Positions 9,545 to 17,651 of a DNA stretch of 64,000 bases are shown one piece after another (within the stretch, counting starts at the first letter, position 1; each line of letters begins with the position of its first letter). Source of the DNA: CADDZP01 sp035948135 (GTDB taxonomy: Bacteria > Actinomycetota > Acidimicrobiia > Acidimicrobiales > AC-14); assembly GCA_035948135.1 (NCBI GenBank), contig DASZJL010000025.1:1-64000 (forward strand), read 5' to 3'. The notes under the pieces are model-generated. The model saw nothing but the letters and a program-made list of their open reading frames with translations. It had not been told where the DNA came from and searched no databases. The translations under genes and the position numbers were made by a program.

Positions 9545-9925
9545 ATGGCGGACCGGAGCACCAAGAAGGGCTTGTACGTCATCTCGGTGGCGGCCGAGCT
9601 CGCGGGCGTGCACCCGCAGACCCTGCGCATCTACGAGCGCCGCGGCCTGCTCGACCCCGCCCGCACGGTCGGCGGAAGCCGCCGCTACAGCGATCGCGAC
9701 ATCGAGCGTCTGCGGCGCATTCAGAACCTCACGAGCGCGGGATTGAATCTGGCCGGCGTGAAGTTGGTGATGGAGATGGAGGACGAGGTGCGGCGACTCC
9801 GCCGCGAGCTCGATCGCACGCGCGAAGAGGCGCGCGAGGCCGTCGAGCGCACCCACCGCCAGTACCGCCGCGACCTGGTGCCCCTCAAGCAGTCGCCCGT
9901 CCGATACCGCAGCGGCCGGGTGTAG
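9545..9925 (+). CDS. hspR: MerR-family heat-shock repressor HspR
   Basis: Transcriptional repressor that binds HAIR sites upstream of dnaK and clpB in Actinobacteria. The 126-residue protein has a MerR winged helix (VAAELAGVHPQTLRIYERRG at about residues 14-33, then SRRYSDRDIERLRRI). A basic coiled coil follows, ending in a short Arg-rich tail. It lacks the long effector domain of metal-sensing MerR proteins, as usual for HspR. The ATG at 9545 follows the dnaJ stop codon by 1 nt, so translation is probably coupled. Its place at the end of the operon and the HAIR-like site at 5854 support autoregulation. Confidence 0.93.
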   Translation: MADRSTKKGLYVISVAAELAGVHPQTLRIYERRGLLDPARTVGGSRRYSDRDIERLRRIQNLTSAGLNLAGVKLVMEMEDEVRRLRRELDRTREEAREAVERTHRQYRRDLVPLKQSPVRYRSGRV

Positions 9926-9934
9926 ATACTTCTC

Positions 9935-12900
9935 ATGGCGGTTTGCGGGAGCTGCGGAGCGGACAACCCAGGGGGGTTCCGGTTCTGCGGGTCCTGCGGC
10001 ACGGCGCTCGGTGGGCCCGGGTGCCCCTCCTGCGGCTTCGTCAACCCGGCCGGCCAGCACTTTTGCGGCCAGTGCGGCTTCCGCCTCGGCGAAGAGGGTG
10101 CGCCCGCCGCGCCGCGTGCCACATCGTCCCCGGGCGAACGCAAGCTGGCCACGATTCTCTTCGCCGACGTCGTCGGGTTCACGTCGCTGTCGGAGAACAC
10201 CGACCCCGAGGCCGTGGCGCGCACCGTCGACGCCGCCTTCCGGCGCATGGCCGAGGTGGTCGAGAGCCACGGCGGCACCGTCGACAAGTACCTGGGCGAC
10301 GCCCTCATGGCTGTGTTCGGCGTGCCCGTCGCCCACGACGACGACGCCGAGCGGGCGGTGGCCGCCGCCCTGGCAATGCGCGAGCTCGGGGGCGACCTGG
10401 CGTTTTCCATCGGCATCAACAGTGGCGAGGTGATGGCCACCGCGGTCGGCCGCGACGGCGACGTCACCGTGATCGGCGACGCCGTCAATGTGGCGGCCCG
10501 GCTCGAGAAGGCGGCCGCCGGCGGCGAGGTGCTGGTCGGTCCTTTGACCGCCGAGCTGGCCACGGGCGGTATCGCCTTCCGGGAGCGCCAGCCCGTGATC
10601 CTCAAGGGCAAGCGAGATCCGGTCCCGGTCTTCGAGGTGCTCGGCCTGCGCCATGGCGGCCCGGCCGCGGCCGTCGAGCAACCGCCGCTTGTCGGCCGCG
10701 ACGACGATCTGGCGTTCCTGCGGGCCCAGTGGCGGCGGGTGGTGCGCGACGAGCGGGCCTTGGTGGTCCTCGTCACCGGCGAGGCCGGCATGGGCAAGAC
10801 CAGGCTCCTCGAGGAGCTCGAAGCCGAGATCGCGGACGAGGCCGCCGTTGCGCACACCCGCTATCCGGCCTACGGCGGGATGGGCGGGCCCCAGGTGGCC
10901 AGAGACATCGCCGAGCAACTCGGTCCGATGGGGGAGATGGAGATCGACGTGCGCGTGAAGTCGGTCGGCGGCGAGATCGATCCGTCGCTGCACGACCTCG
11001 ACCCCGAGTCGTTCCGGCAGGAGCAGCTGTGGGCCTACCGGCGCTACCTCGAGTCCAAGGCCGCCGAGCAACCGGTCCTCATCGTCATCGACGACATCCA
11101 CCGCTCCGGTGAGGAGACGCTCGAGCTCCTGGGCGCGCTGATGGCGCGCGTCGTCGAGGTGCCGGTGATGCTGGCTCTCGCGGGGCGCCCCGACGACTGG
11201 ATGGCGCGTTTCCCGGGCTCGACCACCGTGCGGCTGGCGCCGCTGAGCCCGACCGACAGCGAGGCGTTGGTGATGGCGCTGCTCCCGGCCGGCGTCGAGC
11301 CCGGCGCGGAAGCGACCTCCCTCGTCGAGCGCGGTACGGGCAATCCCCTGTACCTGCGGGAGCTGGTCGCAGTGGTGTGTGCCACCAGCAGCGCCGCGGC
11401 CTCGCTCCCGCCCACCTTGCAGGCCATCCTCGCCGCCCGGCTCGATGCTCTTCCGCCCGATCAGAAGGGCGCGATCCAACGGGTGTCGGTGCTGGGTGAC
11501 GTGGCCATGGAGGACCAGGTCGCCATGCTCGGGCTCACCGAGCCGGCGTCCGCCCTCCGCAGTCTGGTGGCGGCTGGCCTGCTGCGCCAGCGTCAGGACG
11601 AGTGCTACGAGGTCGCCGACCCGCTGTTGCGCGAGGTCGCGTACGAGACGCTGCCGCGCCAGGTGCGGGGCGAGTGGCACCGGCGGGCATCCGAGGTCGT
11701 GACGGACAACGTTCAGCGAGCCCGCCAGCTCGAGCGGGCTGCTGGTTACCTGCCCGACGACGAGGGCTTGCAGCGCGAGGCGGCGGAAGCCCTACGCGAC
11801 GCGGGCGTCGGCTTGCTTGACGGGTATCGGCTCAATGATGGCATCGCCCTGTTGCAGAAGGCCGTCGAGCTCGGTGAGCGGGAGCCGGCCGTGCTGCTGC
11901 GGCTGGGGTCCAACCTGGCCAACGCCGGCCGCGGCGACGAAGCGGTCGACGTGCTGGCGAAGCTCGAGGGTCAGCAGCTGACCAACGAGCAGGACGTCGA
12001 CCGCAACCACATCGAGGTCGTCACCCACATGTTCCGCACGCCCGAGGACGCCGTCCCCGGCCTGCGGGCGTCAGCGGAGCGGTGGGCCGGCGTCGGCCGC
12101 AAGGACAAGCAGGGCTGGGCCCTCTCGAACATGGGTGTCGCTCTGTTCAACTCCGGCCAGATGCACGAGGCGGCGGAGGCGCTCGAGCGTTCACTGGTGC
12201 TGTTCGAGGAGTCGGGCGAAAAGCAGGGCCAGCTCGCGGCCCAGAGCTTCTTGGCCCTGATCCGGCCCGAGGACCCCCGGGTCACCGACTGGCTGGGTGA
12301 CGCGCTGCGCCACGCCGAGAAGGTCGGGGACCGTGCCGGCCAGGTCAACGCCCGCATTCTGCTGGCGTGGCACCACACCTTCCGGTCCTATCTCGGTGGC
12401 CCGGCCGACATCGCCATCGCGTACGACTGCGCCGAGCGGGCGGGCGAGATGGCAGCCGAGCTTCACTTCCCGGAGTTCGAGCTCCACGGCCTCTGCCTGC
12501 GCGCTCGGTTCGCGCGTCTCACTGGCCGCATCGCGGACGCGCAGGCCTTCTGCGCCGCAGCCCGTCGCGTCGAGCAGCCCGGCGACACTGGTGTAGCGCT
12601 CCTTGCCAAGGGCGTGGGGTTCATGGTCGACGTCGCCGTCGACCCCACCACGCCCGCGCCCGAGGCGTCGTACTCGCCCGACCCGGTGGCGTGGATGGGC
12701 TACCTGACGGCCGCCGAGGGTCTGGTGCTGGCCGGCCGTCTCGATGATGCCGTCGAGATCCTCTCGGACGAGCGGACACTGCCAGCCATGTCTTCGCTCG
12801 AGGGGATGAGCCGGGGCTTGCTGCGCGGCATCTGCCTCGTCCTCACCGGCCGGCCGGCGGACGCGAGGCCTTTCGCCGAGAGCGCGCGGGCGTCGGCTAC

Positions 12901-13138
12901 TGCGGTCAGGGCTCGTCCGGCGCAGCAGGCGGCAACCGCGGTGCTGGCGGAGATCGAGGCCCGCACCGGTGACGTCGATGGGGCGGCCGCCCAGTTGCTG
13001 GCCGAGGTCGGCGAGACCTCGCCCGATTCGGTGACCGGCGTACTGGCCCTGCGGGCCCGGGTCGCGCTCGGCGAAGAGGGCGCGGCAGAGATGCTGCGCA
13101 CCGCGGTCGCCAATCTCGCCGCGCCCGGCCTTCTGTAG
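9935..13138 (+). CDS. Zinc-ribbon / class III adenylate cyclase / AAA ATPase / TPR signalling protein
   Basis: A 1067-residue multidomain protein. Two CxxC-CxxC zinc ribbons occupy about residues 4-50. The cyclase domain at about 68-240 has the metal Asp residues in FADVVGF and KYLGDALMAVFG and the transition-state motif VIGDAVNVAAR, so it looks catalytically competent. An ATPase domain follows with Walker A GEAGMGKT (about 289) and Walker B LIVIDDIH. The C-terminal half is helical and TPR-like. Related proteins combine a cyclase with a STAND-type ATPase and are thought to be signal-controlled; the ligand is unknown. It starts 9 nt after hspR and could be read from the same transcript, with a weak TAGATA box 6 nt before its ATG. 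The product may be cAMP, although guanylate cyclase activity is not excluded. Confidence 0.88.
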   Translation: MAVCGSCGADNPGGFRFCGSCGTALGGPGCPSCGFVNPAGQHFCGQCGFRLGEEGAPAAPRATSSPGERKLATILFADVVGFTSLSENTDPEAVARTVDAAFRRMAEVVESHGGTVDKYLGDALMAVFGVPVAHDDDAERAVAAALAMRELGGDLAFSIGINSGEVMATAVGRDGDVTVIGDAVNVAARLEKAAAGGEVLVGPLTAELATGGIAFRERQPVILKGKRDPVPVFEVLGLRHGGPAAAVEQPPLVGRDDDLAFLRAQWRRVVRDERALVVLVTGEAGMGKTRLLEELEAEIADEAAVAHTRYPAYGGMGGPQVARDIAEQLGPMGEMEIDVRVKSVGGEIDPSLHDLDPESFRQEQLWAYRRYLESKAAEQPVLIVIDDIHRSGEETLELLGALMARVVEVPVMLALAGRPDDWMARFPGSTTVRLAPLSPTDSEALVMALLPAGVEPGAEATSLVERGTGNPLYLRELVAVVCATSSAAASLPPTLQAILAARLDALPPDQKGAIQRVSVLGDVAMEDQVAMLGLTEPASALRSLVAAGLLRQRQDECYEVADPLLREVAYETLPRQVRGEWHRRASEVVTDNVQRARQLERAAGYLPDDEGLQREAAEALRDAGVGLLDGYRLNDGIALLQKAVELGEREPAVLLRLGSNLANAGRGDEAVDVLAKLEGQQLTNEQDVDRNHIEVVTHMFRTPEDAVPGLRASAERWAGVGRKDKQGWALSNMGVALFNSGQMHEAAEALERSLVLFEESGEKQGQLAAQSFLALIRPEDPRVTDWLGDALRHAEKVGDRAGQVNARILLAWHHTFRSYLGGPADIAIAYDCAERAGEMAAELHFPEFELHGLCLRARFARLTGRIADAQAFCAAARRVEQPGDTGVALLAKGVGFMVDVAVDPTTPAPEASYSPDPVAWMGYLTAAEGLVLAGRLDDAVEILSDERTLPAMSSLEGMSRGLLRGICLVLTGRPADARPFAESARASATAVRARPAQQAATAVLAEIEARTGDVDGAAAQLLAEVGETSPDSVTGVLALRARVALGEEGAAEMLRTAVANLAAPGLL

Positions 13139-13154
13139 AGTCACCTCGCTTGGC

Positions 13155-13172
13155 ATCGCCATCGTCGGCGAT
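13155..13172 (+). terminator. Short hairpin after the cyclase gene
   Basis: ATCGCC-atcgtc-GGCGAT forms a 6-bp stem in the 48-bp gap between the cyclase stop codon and the next GTG, followed by CCTTT. It may be a weak terminator, or chance in GC-rich DNA. Confidence 0.3.
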
Positions 13173-13186
13173 CCTTTGATCCTCTC

Positions 13187-14608
13187 GTGACTGACCACGT
13201 CGTCATCCTCGGAGCCGGGCTGGCTGGGCTCTCCTGCGGCTATGAGCTGGCGCGCGAGGGTGTCCGCGTCACGGTTCTCGAGCGAGAGTCGCACGTCGGT
13301 GGGATGGCGTCCTCGTTCGTCGAGGACGGTCCCGAGTACTGGTCGTACGACCTCGGGCCGCACCGCTTCCACACCAAGGACGACGAGCTGATCGCGCACG
13401 TCAAGGAGATTCTGGACGGCAACTGCGTTGACGCCTCTCGGCTGTCGAGGATCGTGCTCTACGGGCGGTTCTTCGACTATCCGCTCAAGGCTGGCAACGT
13501 CGTGCGCAATCTTCCGTCCCGGGTGCTCGTGAGGGCCTTCGCCGACTACCTGTGGGTTCGGTTCACGGAGGGCATCGGCGCGTCGCATCACAGCGACGAG
13601 AACTTCGAGGGTTGGGTCACGAAGCGCTTCGGCAAGCGGCTGTACGACCTGTTCTTTGGTCAGTACACCGAGAAGGCGTGGAAGATGCCGCCGGCCGAGA
13701 TCTCCGGCGACTGGGCCAGTCAGCGCATCTCCCTGCTGAATCTCTCGGACACGGTGAAGAAGGCGCTGTTCAGACCGCGTCGAGGCAACACGCCGCGCAC
13801 GCTCGTGACCGACTTCATCTATCCGGGGCGCGGCGGAATCGGCGAGATCGCCCGCGGGTATGCACGCAAGATCGTGGCCATGGGGGGAACCGTCGCCACG
13901 GACGCGCCGGCCGTCAAAGTGCACCTGGACGGAACACGCGTCACCGCGGTGGAGTACGGAGTTCGGGAGCGCACGCTCGTCGAGGGCGACCGCTACATCT
14001 CGACGATCCCGGTCACGGCGCTCGCACGGAGCGTGCGCCCGGCGGCGCCTCCCGAGGTGCGCGAGGCCCTGGCCCGGCTTCGCTACGTCTCCATCGTGTT
14101 CGTCTATCTGAAGGTCGCCAAGCCGCAGGTGTCGCCGGACAACTGGGTCTACCTCCCCGAGGCGGACGTCACTGTCCACCGCATCTCCGAGTTCAAGAAT
14201 TTCAGCCCGGGGTGCGCGCCGGCGGGCAAGACGATGGTGTGCGCGGAGATCACCTGCCGGAACGGCGACGAGCACTGGCGGGCCGGCGACGATGAGCTCA
14301 CCGCCATCGCCATCCGCGACCTGGAGCATCTTGGCTTGCTGCGCGGCGACGAGGTGCTTGGTGCCACCGTCAAACGGGTGCCGTTCGCCTATCCCGTCTA
14401 CGACCTCGACTACAAGCGCAACCTGACGCCTGTGATGGCGTTCGTGCACTCGCTCGACAACATCGAGACCGGCGGCCGCCAAGGGCTCTTCCGCTACAAC
14501 AACATGGACCAGTCCATCGAGATGGGCCGGAAGATGGCGTGGGGGCTGCTCGGCGACGAACGGTTCGTGCACGAACGTGTCGCAACCGGGCACGAGTATT
14601 TCGGATGA
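13187..14608 (+). CDS. FAD/NAD(P)-dependent oxidoreductase, amine-oxidase/UDP-galactopyranose-mutase-like
   Basis: A 473-residue flavoprotein with an N-terminal Rossmann FAD motif VVILGAGLAGLSCGYELA (GxGxxG at residues 9-14), the following ERESHVGG, and a second FAD-contact region at the C-terminus (YNNMDQSIEMGRKMAW). It belongs to the broad protoporphyrinogen-oxidase/UGM-like group often found in polysaccharide clusters; the substrate cannot be read from sequence. The GTG start at 13187 is preceded by TTTGAT 6 nt upstream. It is followed by two methyltransferase genes on the same strand. A second gene of this family at 21108-22421 also adjoins a zinc-ribbon methyltransferase. Confidence 0.8.
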   Translation: MTDHVVILGAGLAGLSCGYELAREGVRVTVLERESHVGGMASSFVEDGPEYWSYDLGPHRFHTKDDELIAHVKEILDGNCVDASRLSRIVLYGRFFDYPLKAGNVVRNLPSRVLVRAFADYLWVRFTEGIGASHHSDENFEGWVTKRFGKRLYDLFFGQYTEKAWKMPPAEISGDWASQRISLLNLSDTVKKALFRPRRGNTPRTLVTDFIYPGRGGIGEIARGYARKIVAMGGTVATDAPAVKVHLDGTRVTAVEYGVRERTLVEGDRYISTIPVTALARSVRPAAPPEVREALARLRYVSIVFVYLKVAKPQVSPDNWVYLPEADVTVHRISEFKNFSPGCAPAGKTMVCAEITCRNGDEHWRAGDDELTAIAIRDLEHLGLLRGDEVLGATVKRVPFAYPVYDLDYKRNLTPVMAFVHSLDNIETGGRQGLFRYNNMDQSIEMGRKMAWGLLGDERFVHERVATGHEYFG

Positions 14609-14638
14609 ACAACTCTTGCGTCTGAAGGGGTACGTCCG

Positions 14639-15538
14639 TTGACAGGAGCGGTGGTGGGGGTGCCCACCGTCGATGTCGGTACCTGTGCGCTGTGTGGAAG
14701 CTCCAACTTCGCCGTCGCCTTCGAGGAGGCGCCCTACTCGGTGCGGCGGTGCGCGGTGTGCACGCTGGTTTGGGTGAGCCCGCGTCGCACGGCCCAAGGG
14801 CTTCGAGACCTCTACGGCGAGGACTACTGGCGGTCCGACTCACCCAAGACCGTCGGCTACGGCGACTACCGCCAGGACGAGGACCTCTACCTCCGAACCT
14901 TCCGCCGGCGCATGAAGTTCGTGCTGCGACACGGGCCACGCGGCGGGAAGGCGCTCGACGTCGGGGCGGCTGCGGGGTACTTCATGAAGGTGCTCGACGA
15001 GAACGGGTTCGAGCCGGCCGGCGTCGAGCTGTCGGCCGAGATTGCGAGCCACATCCGTGAGCACTTCGGCTTCGATGTCCACGTGGGCACGCTCGAGACC
15101 GCGCCCTTTTCACCGGCCTCCTTCGACCTCATCACCATGTGGGACGTCGTCGAGCACCTGCCTGATCCGGTCGCGGTGCTCGCCGCGGCTCGGACGTTGC
15201 TGAAGCCGAGCGGGGCGCTGGTGATCGAGACCCAGAACGTCGACAGCGCGTTCGCCCGTCTGTTGGGTCGGCGCTGGCACCACTACAAGCACGCCGAGCA
15301 CCTGTATCACTTCAACCGGCGCACGATCGCGGACCTGCTGCGTGAGACCGGGTTCCGCATCGAGGTGCTGACCCCGCGCTTCGGTGGGAAGTACGTCTCG
15401 TTCGACTTCGTCGCCGAGCGGGCCGGTCGCATCCACCCGTCGGTGAGCAACGTGCTTCAGCGATTCGCCGAGGGCCGGAGCGAGGGCGCGTACATCAACG
15501 TGCTGGACGAGATGGTGCTGCTCGCTCGGCCCGTCTAG
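14639..15538 (+). CDS. Zinc-ribbon class I SAM-dependent methyltransferase
   Basis: A 299-residue protein. The N-terminus has a CxxC...CxxC metal-binding ribbon (CALCGSSNF and RRCAVCTLVWV), as in sugar or polyketide methyltransferases carrying a putative zinc-binding region. The SAM fold follows, with motif I ALDVGAAAGYFM, an acidic motif II region (GVELSAE) and DVVEHLPDP. The TTG start at 14639 is supported by AAGGGG about 9 nt upstream and by the position of the ribbon. It lies 30 nt after the FAD oxidoreductase and 10 nt before the next methyltransferase, so the three probably form one operon. The target is probably a glycan or lipid intermediate, inferred from context only. Confidence 0.8.
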   Translation: MTGAVVGVPTVDVGTCALCGSSNFAVAFEEAPYSVRRCAVCTLVWVSPRRTAQGLRDLYGEDYWRSDSPKTVGYGDYRQDEDLYLRTFRRRMKFVLRHGPRGGKALDVGAAAGYFMKVLDENGFEPAGVELSAEIASHIREHFGFDVHVGTLETAPFSPASFDLITMWDVVEHLPDPVAVLAAARTLLKPSGALVIETQNVDSAFARLLGRRWHHYKHAEHLYHFNRRTIADLLRETGFRIEVLTPRFGGKYVSFDFVAERAGRIHPSVSNVLQRFAEGRSEGAYINVLDEMVLLARPV

Positions 15539-15548
15539 CGACGTCCTC

Positions 15549-16337
15549 GTGGAGCTCACCGCCTATCGCCAGTTCGTGGAGCTCGAAGAGCGTCACTTCT
15601 GGTTCATCGGGCGGCGGCGCATCTTCTTCCATCTACTCGACCGCGAGCTCGGCGGGCGAACGGACCGGCGCGTCGTCGAGGTCGGCTGCGGTGCCGGCGG
15701 GATGCTCGGCCCTCTCGCCGCCTATGGCAGCGTCACCGGCGTCGAGCTGTCGTCCGAGCTGGCCGAGTTCTGTCGGTCACGCGGCTTCGAACGCGTCGTC
15801 GTCGGGTCCGGGTGCGACCTGCCGGTGGCGCAGTCCTCGGTGGACGTGCTGGCCATGTTCGACACCATCGAGCACATTCCCGAGGACGAGCGAGTGCTGG
15901 AGCAGTGCTATTCCGCGCTCGTTCCGGGCGGGCTGCTGTTCGTCTCGGTGCCGGCGTACCAATTCCTCTACGCCAACAACGACCGCGTCGCCCATCACCA
16001 GCGCCGGTACACGGCGCGTCAGCTGCGGCGCAAGCTCGAGGCCGCCGGGTTCGCCCCGACGAAGGTGACGTACTTCAACACGTTGCTGTTCCCGGTCATC
16101 TTGCCGACCGTGCTGGCCAAGAAGGTCAAGGAGCGTTGGTCGGAACCGGGCGACACCACGAACCTCTCACACCCCGTTCCGCCGGGGCTCAATCGCCGCC
16201 TCGCTCGTGCGATGTCCAGCGAGCGCCACCTCCTGACCCGCATGTCCTTCCCGTTCGGTCACTCGATCGTCGCCGTCGCGCGACGCCCACCGTTGCGAGG
16301 CCACTTCCGCAGCGCTGACGAGGGCCAGGGCGCCTAG
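15549..16337 (+). CDS. Class I SAM-dependent methyltransferase
   Basis: A 262-residue protein with motif I VVEVGCGAGG, GVELSSEL, and the post-motif AMFDTIEHIPEDERVL. It resembles methyltransferases of envelope-glycan gene clusters and ends with an amphipathic region rather than a second domain. The GTG start lies 10 nt after the preceding stop codon. The last 171 bp of the frame overlap the convergent membrane glycosyltransferase gene on the other strand. The conserved fold is complete by about FGHSIVAVARRP, so the final residues may be a read-through tail. Confidence 0.78.
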   Translation: MELTAYRQFVELEERHFWFIGRRRIFFHLLDRELGGRTDRRVVEVGCGAGGMLGPLAAYGSVTGVELSSELAEFCRSRGFERVVVGSGCDLPVAQSSVDVLAMFDTIEHIPEDERVLEQCYSALVPGGLLFVSVPAYQFLYANNDRVAHHQRRYTARQLRRKLEAAGFAPTKVTYFNTLLFPVILPTVLAKKVKERWSEPGDTTNLSHPVPPGLNRRLARAMSSERHLLTRMSFPFGHSIVAVARRPPLRGHFRSADEGQGA

Positions 16338-17549
16338 CAGCACCACGTACGGCTCGATCGGTGCCCGGTACCGGATGTTGGCGCCGACCAACACGATGCC
16401 TGCGGTCAGCAGGATCGGAACCAGCCACACCGCGACGGGGACCTGACGAGCCCGCTTGGTGAAGGCGCCCCCGACGGCGAGCGCGGCGAACACGTAGAAG
16501 CCCACCACGGCGCCGAGTAACAGGGTGTCGTCGTACGGGACGAAGGGGGCGATCGCTCGAGCGTCCTTCGTGCCGCGCAGGTCGAACAGGCGGACGGTGT
16601 TCGACGCCACCACGGTCCCCAGGTACGCAGGATGGTCCGACACGTAGCGAAGCGACGCCCGCCGCAGGGCGGCGTCGACTTGGACCTCGTTGAGCGTGGG
16701 AGCGCTCACGAGCCTGCGGTTGGCCGGGTCGTCGAGCGGATAGATCCACACCCCGCCGTTACCGGGCACCGCCGCCGACGTGGCGTTGTACGTCCCGCCC
16801 GCCGCGAACCCCAGGCTCGTGCTCACCGGTACGAAGGCATGGAGCCGCACCGCGTTTCGGATCGTCCACGGGGCGACGATTGCAACGCAGCATGCGACGA
16901 GCACGCCGAGTCGCACCAGGCGGACGCGTGCAGACGGGGCCGAGGTCCAAACGAGGACGCCGAGCGGTACGAGCAGGATGGCCGCGCTCTCACGGCAGAG
17001 GACGCCGAAACCCACGAGGACGCCAGACAGGACGACCCACCGCCACGCCCCCGGCTGCTTGGCGTGGCGCAGGCCGGCGACGAGGGCGCCGCACGTCAGC
17101 AATGTGTACAGGGCTTCGTACTGCACGGCGTAGCCGGCGAGGAGCAGCGGCGGGTAGACGGCGCCGATGGCGAGGGCGACGATGCCCACTCGTCGACCTC
17201 CGACGCGGAAGGCGAGAAGCCCGATGACGGCGAGCGCGGCGGTGCCGACGAATGCGTTGAGCACTCGGGCCGCGGCCACGCTCGGCCCCGTCACCTTGAA
17301 CAGCCCTCCCAGCAGGAACGGGTACAGCGGGGGGCGGAAGGCGCTCGCCCCTCGCGCTGGTGCGATCACCGAGTGCCCGAAGCCGTGGCCGTGGGCGAGC
17401 GACGACGCGATCCGGAAGTAGTCCGCACCGTCGGCGCGGAGCCCGAAGGAGTGCCGGGTCGCCCACACGACGAGCAGTCGGACGCCCAAGCCGACGGCGA
17501 GAAGGGCGGCGACCAGCATGATGTCGTGACGGCGCTGACCCACGCTCAC
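16167..17549 (-). CDS. Polytopic membrane glycosyltransferase (GT-C, GT39/ArnT-like)
   Basis: A 460-residue membrane protein with about ten hydrophobic segments. The first extracytoplasmic loop has the acidic motif RADGADYFRIASSL, followed by FRPPLYPFLLG, typical of GT-C enzymes that use polyprenyl-phosphate sugars on the outer face of the membrane. The GTG at 17549 starts the first membrane helix (MLVAALLAVGLGVRLLVVW) and has TAGGTT 8 nt upstream; the longer open frame upstream has no homology-like character and would run into clpB. It is divergent from clpB. Its 3' end overlaps the convergent methyltransferase gene by 171 bp, and its last roughly 45 residues are hydrophilic. The acceptor is unknown. 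Confidence 0.78.
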   Translation of the reverse strand: MSVGQRRHDIMLVAALLAVGLGVRLLVVWATRHSFGLRADGADYFRIASSLAHGHGFGHSVIAPARGASAFRPPLYPFLLGGLFKVTGPSVAAARVLNAFVGTAALAVIGLLAFRVGGRRVGIVALAIGAVYPPLLLAGYAVQYEALYTLLTCGALVAGLRHAKQPGAWRWVVLSGVLVGFGVLCRESAAILLVPLGVLVWTSAPSARVRLVRLGVLVACCVAIVAPWTIRNAVRLHAFVPVSTSLGFAAGGTYNATSAAVPGNGGVWIYPLDDPANRRLVSAPTLNEVQVDAALRRASLRYVSDHPAYLGTVVASNTVRLFDLRGTKDARAIAPFVPYDDTLLLGAVVGFYVFAALAVGGAFTKRARQVPVAVWLVPILLTAGIVLVGANIRYRAPIEPYVVLLGALALVSAAEVASQRWASRDGDDRVTEREGHAGQEVALAGHRTSEAAIEPRRNGV

Positions 17550-17557
17550 TTGGCGGC

Positions 17558-17563
17558 AACCTA
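17558..17563 (-). promoter_or_regulatory. Putative -10 box for the GT-C glycosyltransferase gene
   Basis: TAGGTT on the minus strand, 8 nt upstream of the GTG at 17549, consistent with a leaderless or nearly leaderless transcript divergent from clpB. Confidence 0.4.
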
Positions 17564-17606
17564 ACGGGTGAAACCCGGCCGTCGGGGGAAGAGATCGGGG
17601 GCCAAA

Positions 17607-17627
17607 GTTGCTATAGGTAGTGTCAAG
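17607..17627 (+). promoter_or_regulatory. Possible degenerate HAIR site upstream of clpB
   Basis: GTTGCTA-TAGGTAG-TGTCAAG keeps the 7-7-7 geometry of HAIR and the inner TTG...TCAAG, but matches only 8 of 14 defined positions. clpB is a classic HspR target, and the site lies 24 bp before its ATG, which is why it is listed despite the weak match. Confidence 0.3.
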
Positions 17628-17651
17628 TTTCCTTCTTCGAGGTACCCATCT

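Noticed and set aside
9464..14797. Long antisense frames (738 and 868 codons) opposite the cyclase and FAD oxidoreductase genes
   Set aside because: Shadow frames of highly GC-biased third positions; rich in His/Arg/Gly with no motifs, while the plus-strand genes are well supported.
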